This document shows, one piece after another, positions 17,984 through 25,710 of a DNA stretch of 64,000 bases. The stretch is from CAJXMH01 sp040220135 (GTDB lineage Bacteria > Bacteroidota > Bacteroidia > Flavobacteriales_E > Vicingaceae): NCBI GenBank assembly GCA_040220135.1, contig JAVJTT010000006.1, positions 186,001-250,000 of the forward strand, given 5' to 3'. Below the pieces are notes generated by a model. That model was not told where the DNA came from, did no database searches, and saw nothing but the letters and a program-made list of their open reading frames with translations. The position numbers were made by a program, and so were the translations under genes. How positions within the stretch are numbered: the stretch's first letter is position 1; every line of letters starts with the position of its first letter.

Positions 17984-18691
17984 ATGAGTAAAAAGCTACA
18001 TACTCCAAAATGCGCCACCTGTGGTTCCAAACACAAATCAGTGTTCTGTAGTTTAAATTCTGTTCAATTAACCGACATTGACTCTGACAAAAGTTGCGAT
18101 TTCTACAAAAAAGGAGACACAATTTTTAGAGAAGGGTCAAACTCTCGTGGAATATTTTGCGTGAATAAGGGCAAAATTAAGCTAAGTCGCATGGGGCCTA
18201 GTGGAAAAGAACAAATTGTTCGCTTTGCTACTTCCGGTGATATTATTGGTTACAATTCAATGTTGAGTAAACGTCCCTTAAGCGCTACAGCCAAAGCTTT
18301 AGACGACTCGGCTGTTTGCTTTATTCCTGCCCGTAACTTTTTTGAAATGCTTCGGAAGGAACCCAACTTTAGCCTAAAAATTTTGGAGCTAACTGCTAAA
18401 AATTGGGAAAATGCTTCAAGGTTGATTACCGACATGGCACAAAAAACAACCAAACAACGATTGGCCGAAATGCTGCTTTGGTTAAAAGAAACCTTTGGTT
18501 TAGATGAAGACAATTGCATTGACGTAAAACTAAGTCGAGAAGAAATTGCCAATATGGTAGGAACTGCTACTGAAGCAGTTATTCGCTTGTTGGGTGAGCT
18601 GAAAAAAGACAAACTGATTGCCTTAGAGGGCAAACGTATAAAGTTACTCGATATACATGGCTTAGTTGTTTTGGCAGACTTGGTAGACTAA
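17984..18691 (+). CDS. Crp/Fnr family regulator with N-terminal cysteine cluster
   Basis: The 235-residue protein has a cyclic-nucleotide-type sensory fold (about residues 38-150) and a C-terminal winged helix whose recognition region reads REEIANMVGTATEAVIRLL. Its N-terminus carries Cys10, Cys13 and Cys22 in the order C-x2-C-x8-C, resembling the cluster-binding region of FNR. Further cysteines occur in the sensory domain, including Cys38. An oxygen-sensing 4Fe-4S cluster is therefore likely but not proven. It diverges from ccoI across a 67-bp gap containing a perfect palindrome, and probably controls the cbb3 genes. It converges on cruF with a 4-bp gap. Confidence 0.85.
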   Translation: MSKKLHTPKCATCGSKHKSVFCSLNSVQLTDIDSDKSCDFYKKGDTIFREGSNSRGIFCVNKGKIKLSRMGPSGKEQIVRFATSGDIIGYNSMLSKRPLSATAKALDDSAVCFIPARNFFEMLRKEPNFSLKILELTAKNWENASRLITDMAQKTTKQRLAEMLLWLKETFGLDEDNCIDVKLSREEIANMVGTATEAVIRLLGELKKDKLIALEGKRIKLLDIHGLVVLADLVD

Positions 18692-18695
18692 CCGC

Positions 18696-19361
18696 TTAGT
18701 AAAGCCAAGCGAAATAGCTGAAAAATAGGATTTGAGAAAGGTAGTAATGAAAGGCAAAATGTTCATTAATACGATGTTTGGTCTGCTGGATAATCAACTG
18801 CATTACAAAAGCAATCACTCCCCAAGCGAAGTAATTGATCCACGGTGGTGCAGGCTCGAAGGCCCAAAAATCAAATTCGGGTGCCACAATTTCCATGGGA
18901 ATATCAAGTAAAACCATTAAAAGTGACGAAAGCAAAGCTTTATAAACTCTATTCCATTTTGTTTTTTCAAGCAGACTGTGAGAACACCAAGAAAGTAGCA
19001 GCCAATTGGTTCCAATTAATAAAGGAACACCATCCAACTTAAACCCTAAGTGACTTCCATAACTGTAATTTCCAAAGGGAAGTCCATAGTGAATCCCGAT
19101 CCACTCTATCCCTATTCCGATGACCAGAATAGAAGCCACAGCGGTAATGCTAGCGGCTGATTGAAACCGTGCAACCCAAAAAAAGAGCACAGTCTGCACG
19201 ATTAAGTTCAAAGGGGTTTTGGGAACAAAAAAAGTTTCAAAACCTACACTAACACCGATCATGGCAGAAACCATAAACAACCAAATAATGAAAACCGAAA
19301 CACTGCCCCTGTTTTCAGAGGGGTTTTCTAATATACTGATGAGTTGGTCTTTAGATATCAT
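18696..19361 (-). CDS. cruF: CruF-type carotenoid 1,2-hydratase
   Basis: The 221-residue integral membrane protein has about seven hydrophobic segments and the CruF/DUF422 pattern: IEWIGIHYGLPFGNYSYG near residues 85-102, GVPLLIGTNWLLL, and LDIPMEIVAPEFDFWAFE. CruF adds water to the psi end of a carotenoid to give a 1-hydroxy group, as in myxol, saproxanthin and flexixanthin synthesis. It overlaps the end of crtD by 4 bp, which fits because CrtD acts on the 1-hydroxylated product. A pigment of the saproxanthin or flexixanthin type is predicted, provided the rest of the pathway lies elsewhere. Confidence 0.85.
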   Translation of the reverse strand: MISKDQLISILENPSENRGSVSVFIIWLFMVSAMIGVSVGFETFFVPKTPLNLIVQTVLFFWVARFQSAASITAVASILVIGIGIEWIGIHYGLPFGNYSYGSHLGFKLDGVPLLIGTNWLLLSWCSHSLLEKTKWNRVYKALLSSLLMVLLDIPMEIVAPEFDFWAFEPAPPWINYFAWGVIAFVMQLIIQQTKHRINEHFAFHYYLSQILFFSYFAWLY

Positions 19362-20818
19362 GAAATAAGCTGAGTGGCTATTTTAGCTGATTTTAAACAA
19401 AGTGGTATTCCACCTCCGGGATGCACAGAACCGCCGCAAAACCAAAGGTTGTCTAGCTGCTTGCTAAAGTTTGGGTGTCTTAAAAAGGCAGAATATTTGC
19501 TATTGCTAGCTGTTCCATAAAGAGCCCCTAAGTGAGAGTATGTCTTTTTTTCTATCAAGGAAGGTTCTAAAACATCTTCAGTTTTGATTAAGTTTTCAAT
19601 CTCAACATTTAGAATTCTACCTAATTTTTCGACTACCCTTTTCCGGGCCACTTTTACCCTCTCTTTCCACTCTTTATCATTAGTAGCCGGCACATTAATC
19701 ATAACAAACCAGTTCTCACATCCCTTTGGAGCATCATCAGCTTTTTCTTTTGAAGTAATGTTGATATAAACAGTAGGATCAAAAGGAACTTTTTTTTGCT
19801 TGAATATTTCTTGAAATTCTCTTTTGTAATCTTCTGAAAAGAAAATATTGTGCAAACCTAGTTGATCAAAAACACCTTTAATGCCCCAGTAAAAAATTAT
19901 GCCCGACGAAGACCTTTCTTGTTCAAGGGTTTTTTGCGGTGCTTTAACTTTCGGCATTAGTTTTTGATAGGCAAAAAACACATCCATGTTACAGACATAT
20001 TCATCCGCTTCATAGCTTCCTTTGTTTGTCTTCAAACAAACTATTTTTTTGTTACTCACCACCAACTCTTTGGCAGTCTCGTTAAAGTGAAATTGAACTC
20101 CATGTCTTTGAGCTAGTTTGAATAGAGACTCTGCAATTGATCTCATTCCTCCTTCAGGAAAAAACGTTCCTTGCTGCATTTCTAAGCTTGGAATCATGCT
20201 CATAATACCCGGTGTTTGATAGGGTGACGAGCCATTGTAAGTCGCATAACGATTAAAAAGCTGAATCAACTTTGGATTTTTGAAGTAACTACTATTTACT
20301 TCATTGAGTGTGCTATTCAAGTTAAGCTTGGGTAGACTGCTTAAAGCTTTTAAAGTAGAAGGACTAAAATAAGTAGCTGCTTTGTGTAAGCTATGGTTTA
20401 AAAAAAGCGGAGCGGTAAGCTCGTACTTCAGTTTGCTATTGGTTAAGTACTTTTTTAGTTGATGTTCCGGTTCTTGAAAAGTTTCGGCTGCCTCTTGGGT
20501 AAATTCCGAAAGCTTCGTTTTAGCCTGAAAGCTTGTGCCGTCTTCCCAGAAATAATGACACACCGTTTTTTTTGAAATGTAGTTGAATGAATCTCTTGGA
20601 TTTTCTCCAAGTAAAGTAAAGAGTTCATCAACAAGTTGAGGCATGGTGAACAAAGAGGGTCCGGTATCCCAGCGATATCCTTTCGTTTTTAGCTCACCCA
20701 TTTTGCCACCGGCTTTTTCAGCTTGCTCAAAAACATCAACCTGGTAGCCTTTTGCTTTTAGTCGAATAGAAGAAGCTAGGCCCGCTATACCAGAACCAAT
20801 AACAATCGCTTTTTTCAC
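19358..20818 (-). CDS. crtD: CrtD-like 1-hydroxycarotenoid 3,4-desaturase
   Basis: The 486-residue FAD-dependent amine-oxidase-fold protein has a dinucleotide-binding motif at residues 8-25 (GSGIAGLASSIRLKAKG). It also has YRWDTGPSLFTMP and the C-terminal GGSVHPGGGIPLCLKSAK typical of CrtI/CrtD desaturases. Pairing with cruF favours CrtD over phytoene desaturase. The start codon is GTG, and it overlaps the TGA stop of the upstream small gene (GTGA), a clear sign of coupled translation. Confidence 0.82.
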   Translation of the reverse strand: MKKAIVIGSGIAGLASSIRLKAKGYQVDVFEQAEKAGGKMGELKTKGYRWDTGPSLFTMPQLVDELFTLLGENPRDSFNYISKKTVCHYFWEDGTSFQAKTKLSEFTQEAAETFQEPEHQLKKYLTNSKLKYELTAPLFLNHSLHKAATYFSPSTLKALSSLPKLNLNSTLNEVNSSYFKNPKLIQLFNRYATYNGSSPYQTPGIMSMIPSLEMQQGTFFPEGGMRSIAESLFKLAQRHGVQFHFNETAKELVVSNKKIVCLKTNKGSYEADEYVCNMDVFFAYQKLMPKVKAPQKTLEQERSSSGIIFYWGIKGVFDQLGLHNIFFSEDYKREFQEIFKQKKVPFDPTVYINITSKEKADDAPKGCENWFVMINVPATNDKEWKERVKVARKRVVEKLGRILNVEIENLIKTEDVLEPSLIEKKTYSHLGALYGTASNSKYSAFLRHPNFSKQLDNLWFCGGSVHPGGGIPLCLKSAKIATQLIS

Positions 20819-20988
20819 GACTTTTCTTCTAGAGCTTCAATCTTTTTAAGCACTTCCGAAGCTTCCATCTGCTTTAGATCGCTTGCTCTTCGATTGCTAG
20901 TAGACAATTTATGAGATTCTGCAATGAGTTTTTTGTATTCCTCATTCAATTTCTCTTTTTCTGTTTTTTTCTTGAATAATCCGAACAT
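20815..20988 (-). CDS. Lacal_2735 family small protein
   Basis: The 57-residue protein begins MFGLFKKKTEKEKLNEEYKK and is highly charged and probably helical. It contains SNRRASDLKQMEASEVLKKIEALEE. This matches the small Lacal_2735 family found in Flavobacteriia, which has no known function. Its stop codon overlaps the GTG start of crtD, so it is the first gene of the carotenoid operon. A link to pigment synthesis is suggested only by this coupling. Confidence 0.78.
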   Translation of the reverse strand: MFGLFKKKTEKEKLNEEYKKLIAESHKLSTSNRRASDLKQMEASEVLKKIEALEEKS

Positions 20989-21141
20989 AACTTTGTTTTG
21001 ACTATAAACAGCACTTACACTAGAAGGTTTGAGGAGGTAGTATTAAGTCTTTGAACTTATGAGCAAACAATTGTGGAAATTTATTGGAATAGGCGTTCTA
21101 ATCGCTTGAATAATGACCTTACTTTTCATAAAAAAATAAGC

Positions 21142-21723
21142 ATGCCTAGAACCAAGAATTTTAGTCCAGAAGAAGCTTTAGAAAAAGCAGTGAATTTATT
21201 TTGGGAACAAGGTTATCATGCCACTTCTATGCAAAACTTAGTGGATGCTTTAGGGATCAACCGAGCAAGTATGTATGGCACCTATGGCGGAAAAGATGAA
21301 CTTTTTGCTCAAGCACTTGAAGCCTATCAAGCCGCTGAAACAAAAGAGGTTTCAGCCATTCTGTATTATTACACCGACATTCGACAAGGCTTGTATGTGA
21401 TGTTTGAATATTTCGTTGATTCTGCTTTAAAAGAGGAAAGCTCGAACTCCTGTTTTCATGTGAATACGGCAGTGGAGTTAGCCAATGAATCAAAAGCCAT
21501 TAAAGAAAGTCTAGAAGCTTGTCGTGAGCTCCACTTAAAAATGTATCGCACCTACTTAGAGTTTGGAAAAAGTAAGGCTCAACTAGCCAACCATAAAGAG
21601 ATTGAAGGCTTGGCGCAAATCCTTTATAATTTTCAATGTGGTTTAATGAGTGCTTCTAAATTAAATCCACGAAAGGAACAATTGATGAAGTCGGTATCCA
21701 CACTTCTAACAATTTTAGATTAA
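21142..21723 (+). CDS. TetR/AcrR family transcriptional regulator
   Basis: The 193-residue protein starts at the ATG at 21142 (MPRTKNFSPEEALEKAVNLF); longer readings add an unlikely leader. The N-terminal helix-turn-helix covers about residues 10-55, with GYHATSMQNLVDALGINRASMYGTYGGKDEL as separate recognisable parts of the TetR signature. The C-terminal domain (about 75-190) should bind an unknown ligand. Its neighbours do not indicate the target: it is divergent from the Lacal_2735-crtD-cruF operon and converges on the DUF3570 gene. Control of the carotenoid operon is possible. Confidence 0.85.
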   Translation: MPRTKNFSPEEALEKAVNLFWEQGYHATSMQNLVDALGINRASMYGTYGGKDELFAQALEAYQAAETKEVSAILYYYTDIRQGLYVMFEYFVDSALKEESSNSCFHVNTAVELANESKAIKESLEACRELHLKMYRTYLEFGKSKAQLANHKEIEGLAQILYNFQCGLMSASKLNPRKEQLMKSVSTLLTILD

Positions 21724-21738
21724 GGGTTAGGGTTTAAA

Positions 21739-23079
21739 TCAAGGGTCTAGCACTAATGATGTTCCCACGGTAAAAAGCATTGCTTCTAAACCACCCACCC
21801 TTTTGTATAAATGTGTTTTAAAAAAGAGGGTTTTAAGTTTAAAAACAGAAATGTTTTTTTGCAATAGAGGGTCGGTATACTTAATCCCTAGCCCAAACTG
21901 ATTGGCTTGATAGTCAGAAAGGTCATAATCTGAAGTGTAAAAAGAAGCCGTAGACAAATGTCCCTCATAAGGAGCGAAGTAGTCTGCAGCCGTTTGAACA
22001 TAGTACCGATAAGAGGGGTACAATGTGTAATTCAAACCAATTTTTATAGGAAAATCGAACTGTAAAGTATGTGCTAGAATGCCCCAGTCATCGAAGTAAT
22101 AGCGATAAAAAGAACGGATGACAAGGTGTTCATTTACATAATAATTTAATCGACCTCCTAAAGCATGTTTAGATCGTTGATTTGGAAGTCGTTCTACATC
22201 GTCGGCCAATTGAAAATCGTCAAGAAAGAAATCTGCTTTATCTTGAAAGTAAACTCTTTGAAAAGGAGTAGAAAGCAAGCCTTCTTGTTGTGTGTAATCA
22301 TACATGAAAGCAACTTGGGCGCGCTTCGATAAAATTTGGGAAAAACTTGCGCCAACTAGCAGCGTAGTTCGGCCCTCATCTTGAAACTGCTTAAAGTTTG
22401 AGGTGTATGTTCCGTTATTATTTTGAACCATAAAAGCAGGTCCCCCTCCATCAAACTGCCTTAACTCATAAGGGTAAATGGCACGCCAAGTATCAAAATA
22501 GTATTTAGAGTGAATACTGAACTCCGTGTTCTTCTCATTAAATAGTTTGGTAAAGCTTCCTCCCACTCCTATTGAAGAATAGTCGAATTCATTTGAGGTA
22601 GAAAAACTACCCGACCAAAGAGTATTCCGATCATCAGAACTGTGGCTGTATGTTACTGTAGTATTAAACCAAATGTCGCCTCCTGAAGCGCCAGTTGAGG
22701 CAATGTAAGGGTCGGCAGTTTCCTTTGAATCAAAGGGGTTAATGTTGCTAGAAGAAGCTGAGGTATAGGCTGAAATACTGGCATCAACTTTAAGGATGTC
22801 GTCTGCATTGAGCGGCACACTCACAACGATGGTGGGAACTACATCCGTTAATTCCTCGTTTCCAATACCACCGCTAACTGCGGCATTTTCTCCATCTTGT
22901 TGGTAGTAGCCCATTAGTAAATCTACTTCCGAGTTTTCTAGCACACGCTTTTTATAAGCACCATCTGTTTCTTGGGCAGACAAGATACCTGTTGAACATA
23001 GCATACCAATACAGAAAACGAAGCAAGCCCCAAAGTTGAATTTAATTGCAGCCACAACCACCTCCTGTTTTACCGCCAT
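21739..23079 (-). CDS. DUF3570 domain outer-membrane barrel protein
   Basis: A predicted DUF3570 protein of about 446 residues with a hydrophobic export signal ending near TGILSAQ. Many alternating strands follow, rich in aromatic residues (YYFDTWRAIYPYEL, HLVIRSFYRYYFDDWG), and the C-terminus looks like an outer-membrane barrel. The start is uncertain: the ATG at 23079 lies inside the last codons of the DUF4266 gene, giving a 38-bp overlap. A longer reading from 23124 is less likely. It is the last gene of the thioredoxin-ApbE-DUF4266 operon. The function is unknown; a channel or scaffold at the outer membrane is an inference from the fold. Confidence 0.75.
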   Translation of the reverse strand: MAVKQEVVVAAIKFNFGACFVFCIGMLCSTGILSAQETDGAYKKRVLENSEVDLLMGYYQQDGENAAVSGGIGNEELTDVVPTIVVSVPLNADDILKVDASISAYTSASSSNINPFDSKETADPYIASTGASGGDIWFNTTVTYSHSSDDRNTLWSGSFSTSNEFDYSSIGVGGSFTKLFNEKNTEFSIHSKYYFDTWRAIYPYELRQFDGGGPAFMVQNNNGTYTSNFKQFQDEGRTTLLVGASFSQILSKRAQVAFMYDYTQQEGLLSTPFQRVYFQDKADFFLDDFQLADDVERLPNQRSKHALGGRLNYYVNEHLVIRSFYRYYFDDWGILAHTLQFDFPIKIGLNYTLYPSYRYYVQTAADYFAPYEGHLSTASFYTSDYDLSDYQANQFGLGIKYTDPLLQKNISVFKLKTLFFKTHLYKRVGGLEAMLFTVGTSLVLDP

Positions 23080-23257
23080 TCGCACCTGAAGCGGCTTCTC
23101 GATACGATTGGAAAGTAGTTTCAAATCGGTCTATTTTTTGGTTCGACAATTCCATGTCCGGGTCGTTTAGGTAAACCTTTTCATACTCTTTTACCACTGT
23201 GCACGAGGCCAAGAACAAAAGAAGTAGGGAAAGAATGGCAAGCTGAATTCGTTTCAT
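23042..23257 (-). CDS. DUF4266 small lipoprotein with Cys-Gly-Cys tail
   Basis: The 71-residue protein has a lipoprotein signal with Cys19 in FLASCTVV. The processed form would have about 53 residues and ends GGKTGGGCGCN, with Cys68 and Cys70. The two terminal cysteines separated by glycine are a family hallmark. The gene overlaps apbE by 4 bp at its start and the DUF3570 gene at its end. The tail could carry a metal, a thioether or another covalent group, but nothing in the sequence decides this. Confidence 0.8.
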   Translation of the reverse strand: MKRIQLAILSLLLLFLASCTVVKEYEKVYLNDPDMELSNQKIDRFETTFQSYREAASGANGGKTGGGCGCN

Positions 23258-24231
23258 TTGGTTTCTAATTGAATGTTGTTTGATTGTACAATGCTACCGT
23301 CAGTTTGCACGATGATACATTCTACTTTCGGAATTTGATTGATTCTGTCTAAACCGGTTTGGCTGCCCATAACAAAAACAGCAGTAGCCAATGCATCGGC
23401 TAATTCTGCCTTTGGAGCAATAACCGTTACACTAACAATGCCTTTGGTAGGCATGCCACTCCTTGGGTCAATTATATGGCTGTACCGTTCTCCCGCTATC
23501 TCAACATATTTCTCGTAATCACCGGAAGTGACAATCGCTTGGTTTTTTATAGGCAATAGCGCAAATGACTTTTCTTTCGCTAAGGGATTTGTAATGGCAA
23601 CTTTCCATGGGTTTCCGCTAGGCATAAGCCCCCAGGCGCTCATGTCGCCTGAAGCGTTAATAATCCCAGAATCGAAACCCTTTTCTTGCAAAATCTTTTT
23701 CGCTCGGTCTGCCGCATAGCCCTTTCCAATACCTCCGAATCCGATTCGCATGCCTTTTTCTTTTAAAAAAACGGTGTTTTCTTCAAGACTGACCTCAATG
23801 TTTTGATAACCTACCTTTCTAACTGAAGCTTCAATTTCTGTCTTGGAAGGAAGCTGTTCCATACTTCCATCAAATTGCCAAATACGATCCATGGCAGCAT
23901 AGGAAATATCAAAGGCTCCATCTGTTAATTTAGAAATGGCAAGACTACGTTGAATGAGTTGAATGAGTTCTGCATCAACCTCCACAGCTTTTACTCCGCT
24001 ATTTTGATTGATGGAAGACGTTTGAGAGTTTGTTTTCCATGAAGAAATGAGGTTTTCAATTCGTGTGATTTCACTCTCAGCCAAGTCAAAAGCTCTGTTG
24101 GCTTCACTTTGGTTTGGGGCAACCACCGTAATTTCAAAATCGCAGCCCATGAGAAAAAGAGGCTTTTTAAAGATTTCCTCAGCGTTTAACAAAGGAGTCC
24201 AAAAAAGCAAGATGTAAACCAGTTTTCTCAA
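23254..24231 (-). CDS. apbE: ApbE, FAD:protein FMN transferase
   Basis: The 325-residue protein has a short signal peptide (MRKLVYILLFWTPLLNAEE) and the ApbE fold. It contains DISYAAMDRIW, the flavin-binding GFGGIGKGYAADRAKKIL stretch, INASGDMSAWG and the late HIIDPRSGMP. ApbE attaches FMN to a Thr or Ser of target proteins in the periplasm. No obvious flavinylated FMN-binding domain lies beside it, so its target here is unclear. It follows the thioredoxin gene by 1 bp and overlaps DUF4266 by 4 bp. Confidence 0.9.
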   Translation of the reverse strand: MRKLVYILLFWTPLLNAEEIFKKPLFLMGCDFEITVVAPNQSEANRAFDLAESEITRIENLISSWKTNSQTSSINQNSGVKAVEVDAELIQLIQRSLAISKLTDGAFDISYAAMDRIWQFDGSMEQLPSKTEIEASVRKVGYQNIEVSLEENTVFLKEKGMRIGFGGIGKGYAADRAKKILQEKGFDSGIINASGDMSAWGLMPSGNPWKVAITNPLAKEKSFALLPIKNQAIVTSGDYEKYVEIAGERYSHIIDPRSGMPTKGIVSVTVIAPKAELADALATAVFVMGSQTGLDRINQIPKVECIIVQTDGSIVQSNNIQLETK

Positions 24232-24232
24232 A

Positions 24233-24673
24233 CTAACTTTTAATAAATTGATCGATCTTTTTGATGTACTCTTCCGGGCTTAACTTTTCATAGCCAAGCC
24301 TTCCTAAAACTTTTCCTTCAGCATCAAGCACTACAACATGCGGAAAGTATCCCTTGGAGTTGTATTTTTCTGCGAGCTGGTCGTTGTGTTTTTGCTGAGC
24401 CTCCGGCAAACGATTGGATTTTCTTTTGGGAAAATCGGCTTGCAGCATTACATAGTGGTCGGTTGCATATTGCTGAAAAGCTTCTGTACTCCAAATTTCT
24501 TTGTCTAGTTTCATGCATGGGGCGCACCAATCAGATCCTTGAAACACCAAAACAATAATTTGTTGTTTTTCAGCAGCGGTTTGCTTGGCTTGATCCAAGT
24601 TTGTAATCCAGTTTTGACTAATCGCTGTAAAAGAAAGGAGTAAAGAGCAAGCAAATGGGAGAATCCTTTTCAT
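24233..24673 (-). CDS. Secreted thioredoxin-family protein
   Basis: The 146-residue protein has a signal peptide ending near FTAISQ and a thioredoxin fold with the active site GSDWCAPCMKLD. A following SKGYFPHVVVLDAEGKVLGRLGY corresponds to the cis-proline side. It should act on disulfides in the periplasm. It is the first gene of the operon with apbE, DUF4266 and DUF3570. The two cysteines in the DUF4266 tail make that lipoprotein a plausible partner, which is an inference from context only. Confidence 0.85.
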   Translation of the reverse strand: MKRILPFACSLLLSFTAISQNWITNLDQAKQTAAEKQQIIVLVFQGSDWCAPCMKLDKEIWSTEAFQQYATDHYVMLQADFPKRKSNRLPEAQQKHNDQLAEKYNSKGYFPHVVVLDAEGKVLGRLGYEKLSPEEYIKKIDQFIKS

Positions 24674-24691
24674 AGCTTAAAGATTTAAGTT

Positions 24692-24736
24692 CAAAGGTTT
24701 GAATACTTTTCAATAGAAAACATGACAAAAATCATG
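24692..24736 (-). promoter_or_regulatory. FNR-type activator site and -7 element for the thioredoxin-apbE operon
   Basis: CATGA-N6-TCATG (24721-24736) is a perfect 5+5 palindrome. On the minus strand its core TGATTTTTGTCA is followed by 23 nt and AACCTTTG (24699-24692). The spacing equals that at the ccoS, ccoI and dioxygenase promoters. The gene starts 18 nt downstream of the -7 element. Confidence 0.68.
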
Positions 24737-24807
24737 CTTTCATAAAATAGTAAAGGAACACCCTTTTTACTTTAAGCTATGTAACCTAGGATACAGAAGA
24801 AAAAGAT

Positions 24808-25593
24808 TTACAAACAGCCAGTTCTTCCGCCATCAACCGGAACGTTGATTCCATTAATGTAAGCCGCTGATGGAGAGGCTAGAAATGCAGCGGCGGCGGC
24901 TACCTCTTCCGGCTGAGCTACTCTTCTTAAAGGAACTTGAGATTCCATGCCTTTCAAGGCTTCTTCTTTCGTTTTACCGGTCTTTTTTGCTTTGTTAGCC
25001 ACAATAGAGCTCAGTCTTTCGGTGGCGGTTGCGCCGGGTAGCACATTGTTGACGGTAATTCCATGCACTCCCAATTCATTGGCCATAGTTTTTGACCAGT
25101 TAGCCACCGCACCACGCACGGTATTCGAAACTCCCAAACCGTTTAAAGGTTGCTTTACAGACGTAGAAATAATGTTAATGATGCGCCCGTAACCACTTTC
25201 TGCCATTCCATCTTTAACCGCCTGCACTAAAGTGTGATTACACAACAAATGCATAGAGAAAGCGTCAACAAATTCTTTCCTCTTTGCTTCGGCAATTGGA
25301 CCACCAGGAGGGCCTCCGGTATTGTTGATCAAAATGTGAATCGGATTGTCCTTGACAAAGTTCTGAACCACTTGCTCTACCTGCTCAACATTTGAAAAAT
25401 CTGCCACTAGATAAGTGTGCGCTTGACCATTTGAGGTAGGCAAAGCTGCTTTAGCCTTTTGCAATTTTTCTTCGTTGCGGGCCATCAGCACGACACTTGC
25501 ACCCATTTCGGCCAATTCATGGGCAATGGCATTTCCAATTCCGGCGGTGCTTCCGCAAACTAAAGCTGTCTTTTTATTCAAGTCTAAATTCAT
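24808..25593 (-). CDS. Atypical short-chain dehydrogenase/reductase (SDR)
   Basis: The 261-residue Rossmann-fold protein has VCGSTAGIGNAIA at the nucleotide site, NNTGGPPGG, and a C-terminal YINGINVPVDGG. The canonical Tyr-x3-Lys catalytic pair is not present: the matching stretch reads VSNTVRGAV, with Ser and Arg in those places. This fits the divergent 3-oxoacyl-ACP reductase-like SDR group. The reaction is unknown. It is divergent from the 3-hydroxyanthranilate dioxygenase gene across 117 bp, so a role in tryptophan or kynurenine breakdown is possible. Confidence 0.8.
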   Translation of the reverse strand: MNLDLNKKTALVCGSTAGIGNAIAHELAEMGASVVLMARNEEKLQKAKAALPTSNGQAHTYLVADFSNVEQVEQVVQNFVKDNPIHILINNTGGPPGGPIAEAKRKEFVDAFSMHLLCNHTLVQAVKDGMAESGYGRIINIISTSVKQPLNGLGVSNTVRGAVANWSKTMANELGVHGITVNNVLPGATATERLSSIVANKAKKTGKTKEEALKGMESQVPLRRVAQPEEVAAAAAFLASPSAAYINGINVPVDGGRTGCL

Positions 25594-25710
25594 ATGGCAA
25601 AAATTTATCCTTCGAAATTAGCCATTAGCAAGAGATACAAAAAGCCTAAAAAAGCATTTCTGCATCTCTGCAGAACTTCCTAACTTAGGGCTTCATTCAA
25701 AAGTCAAACT

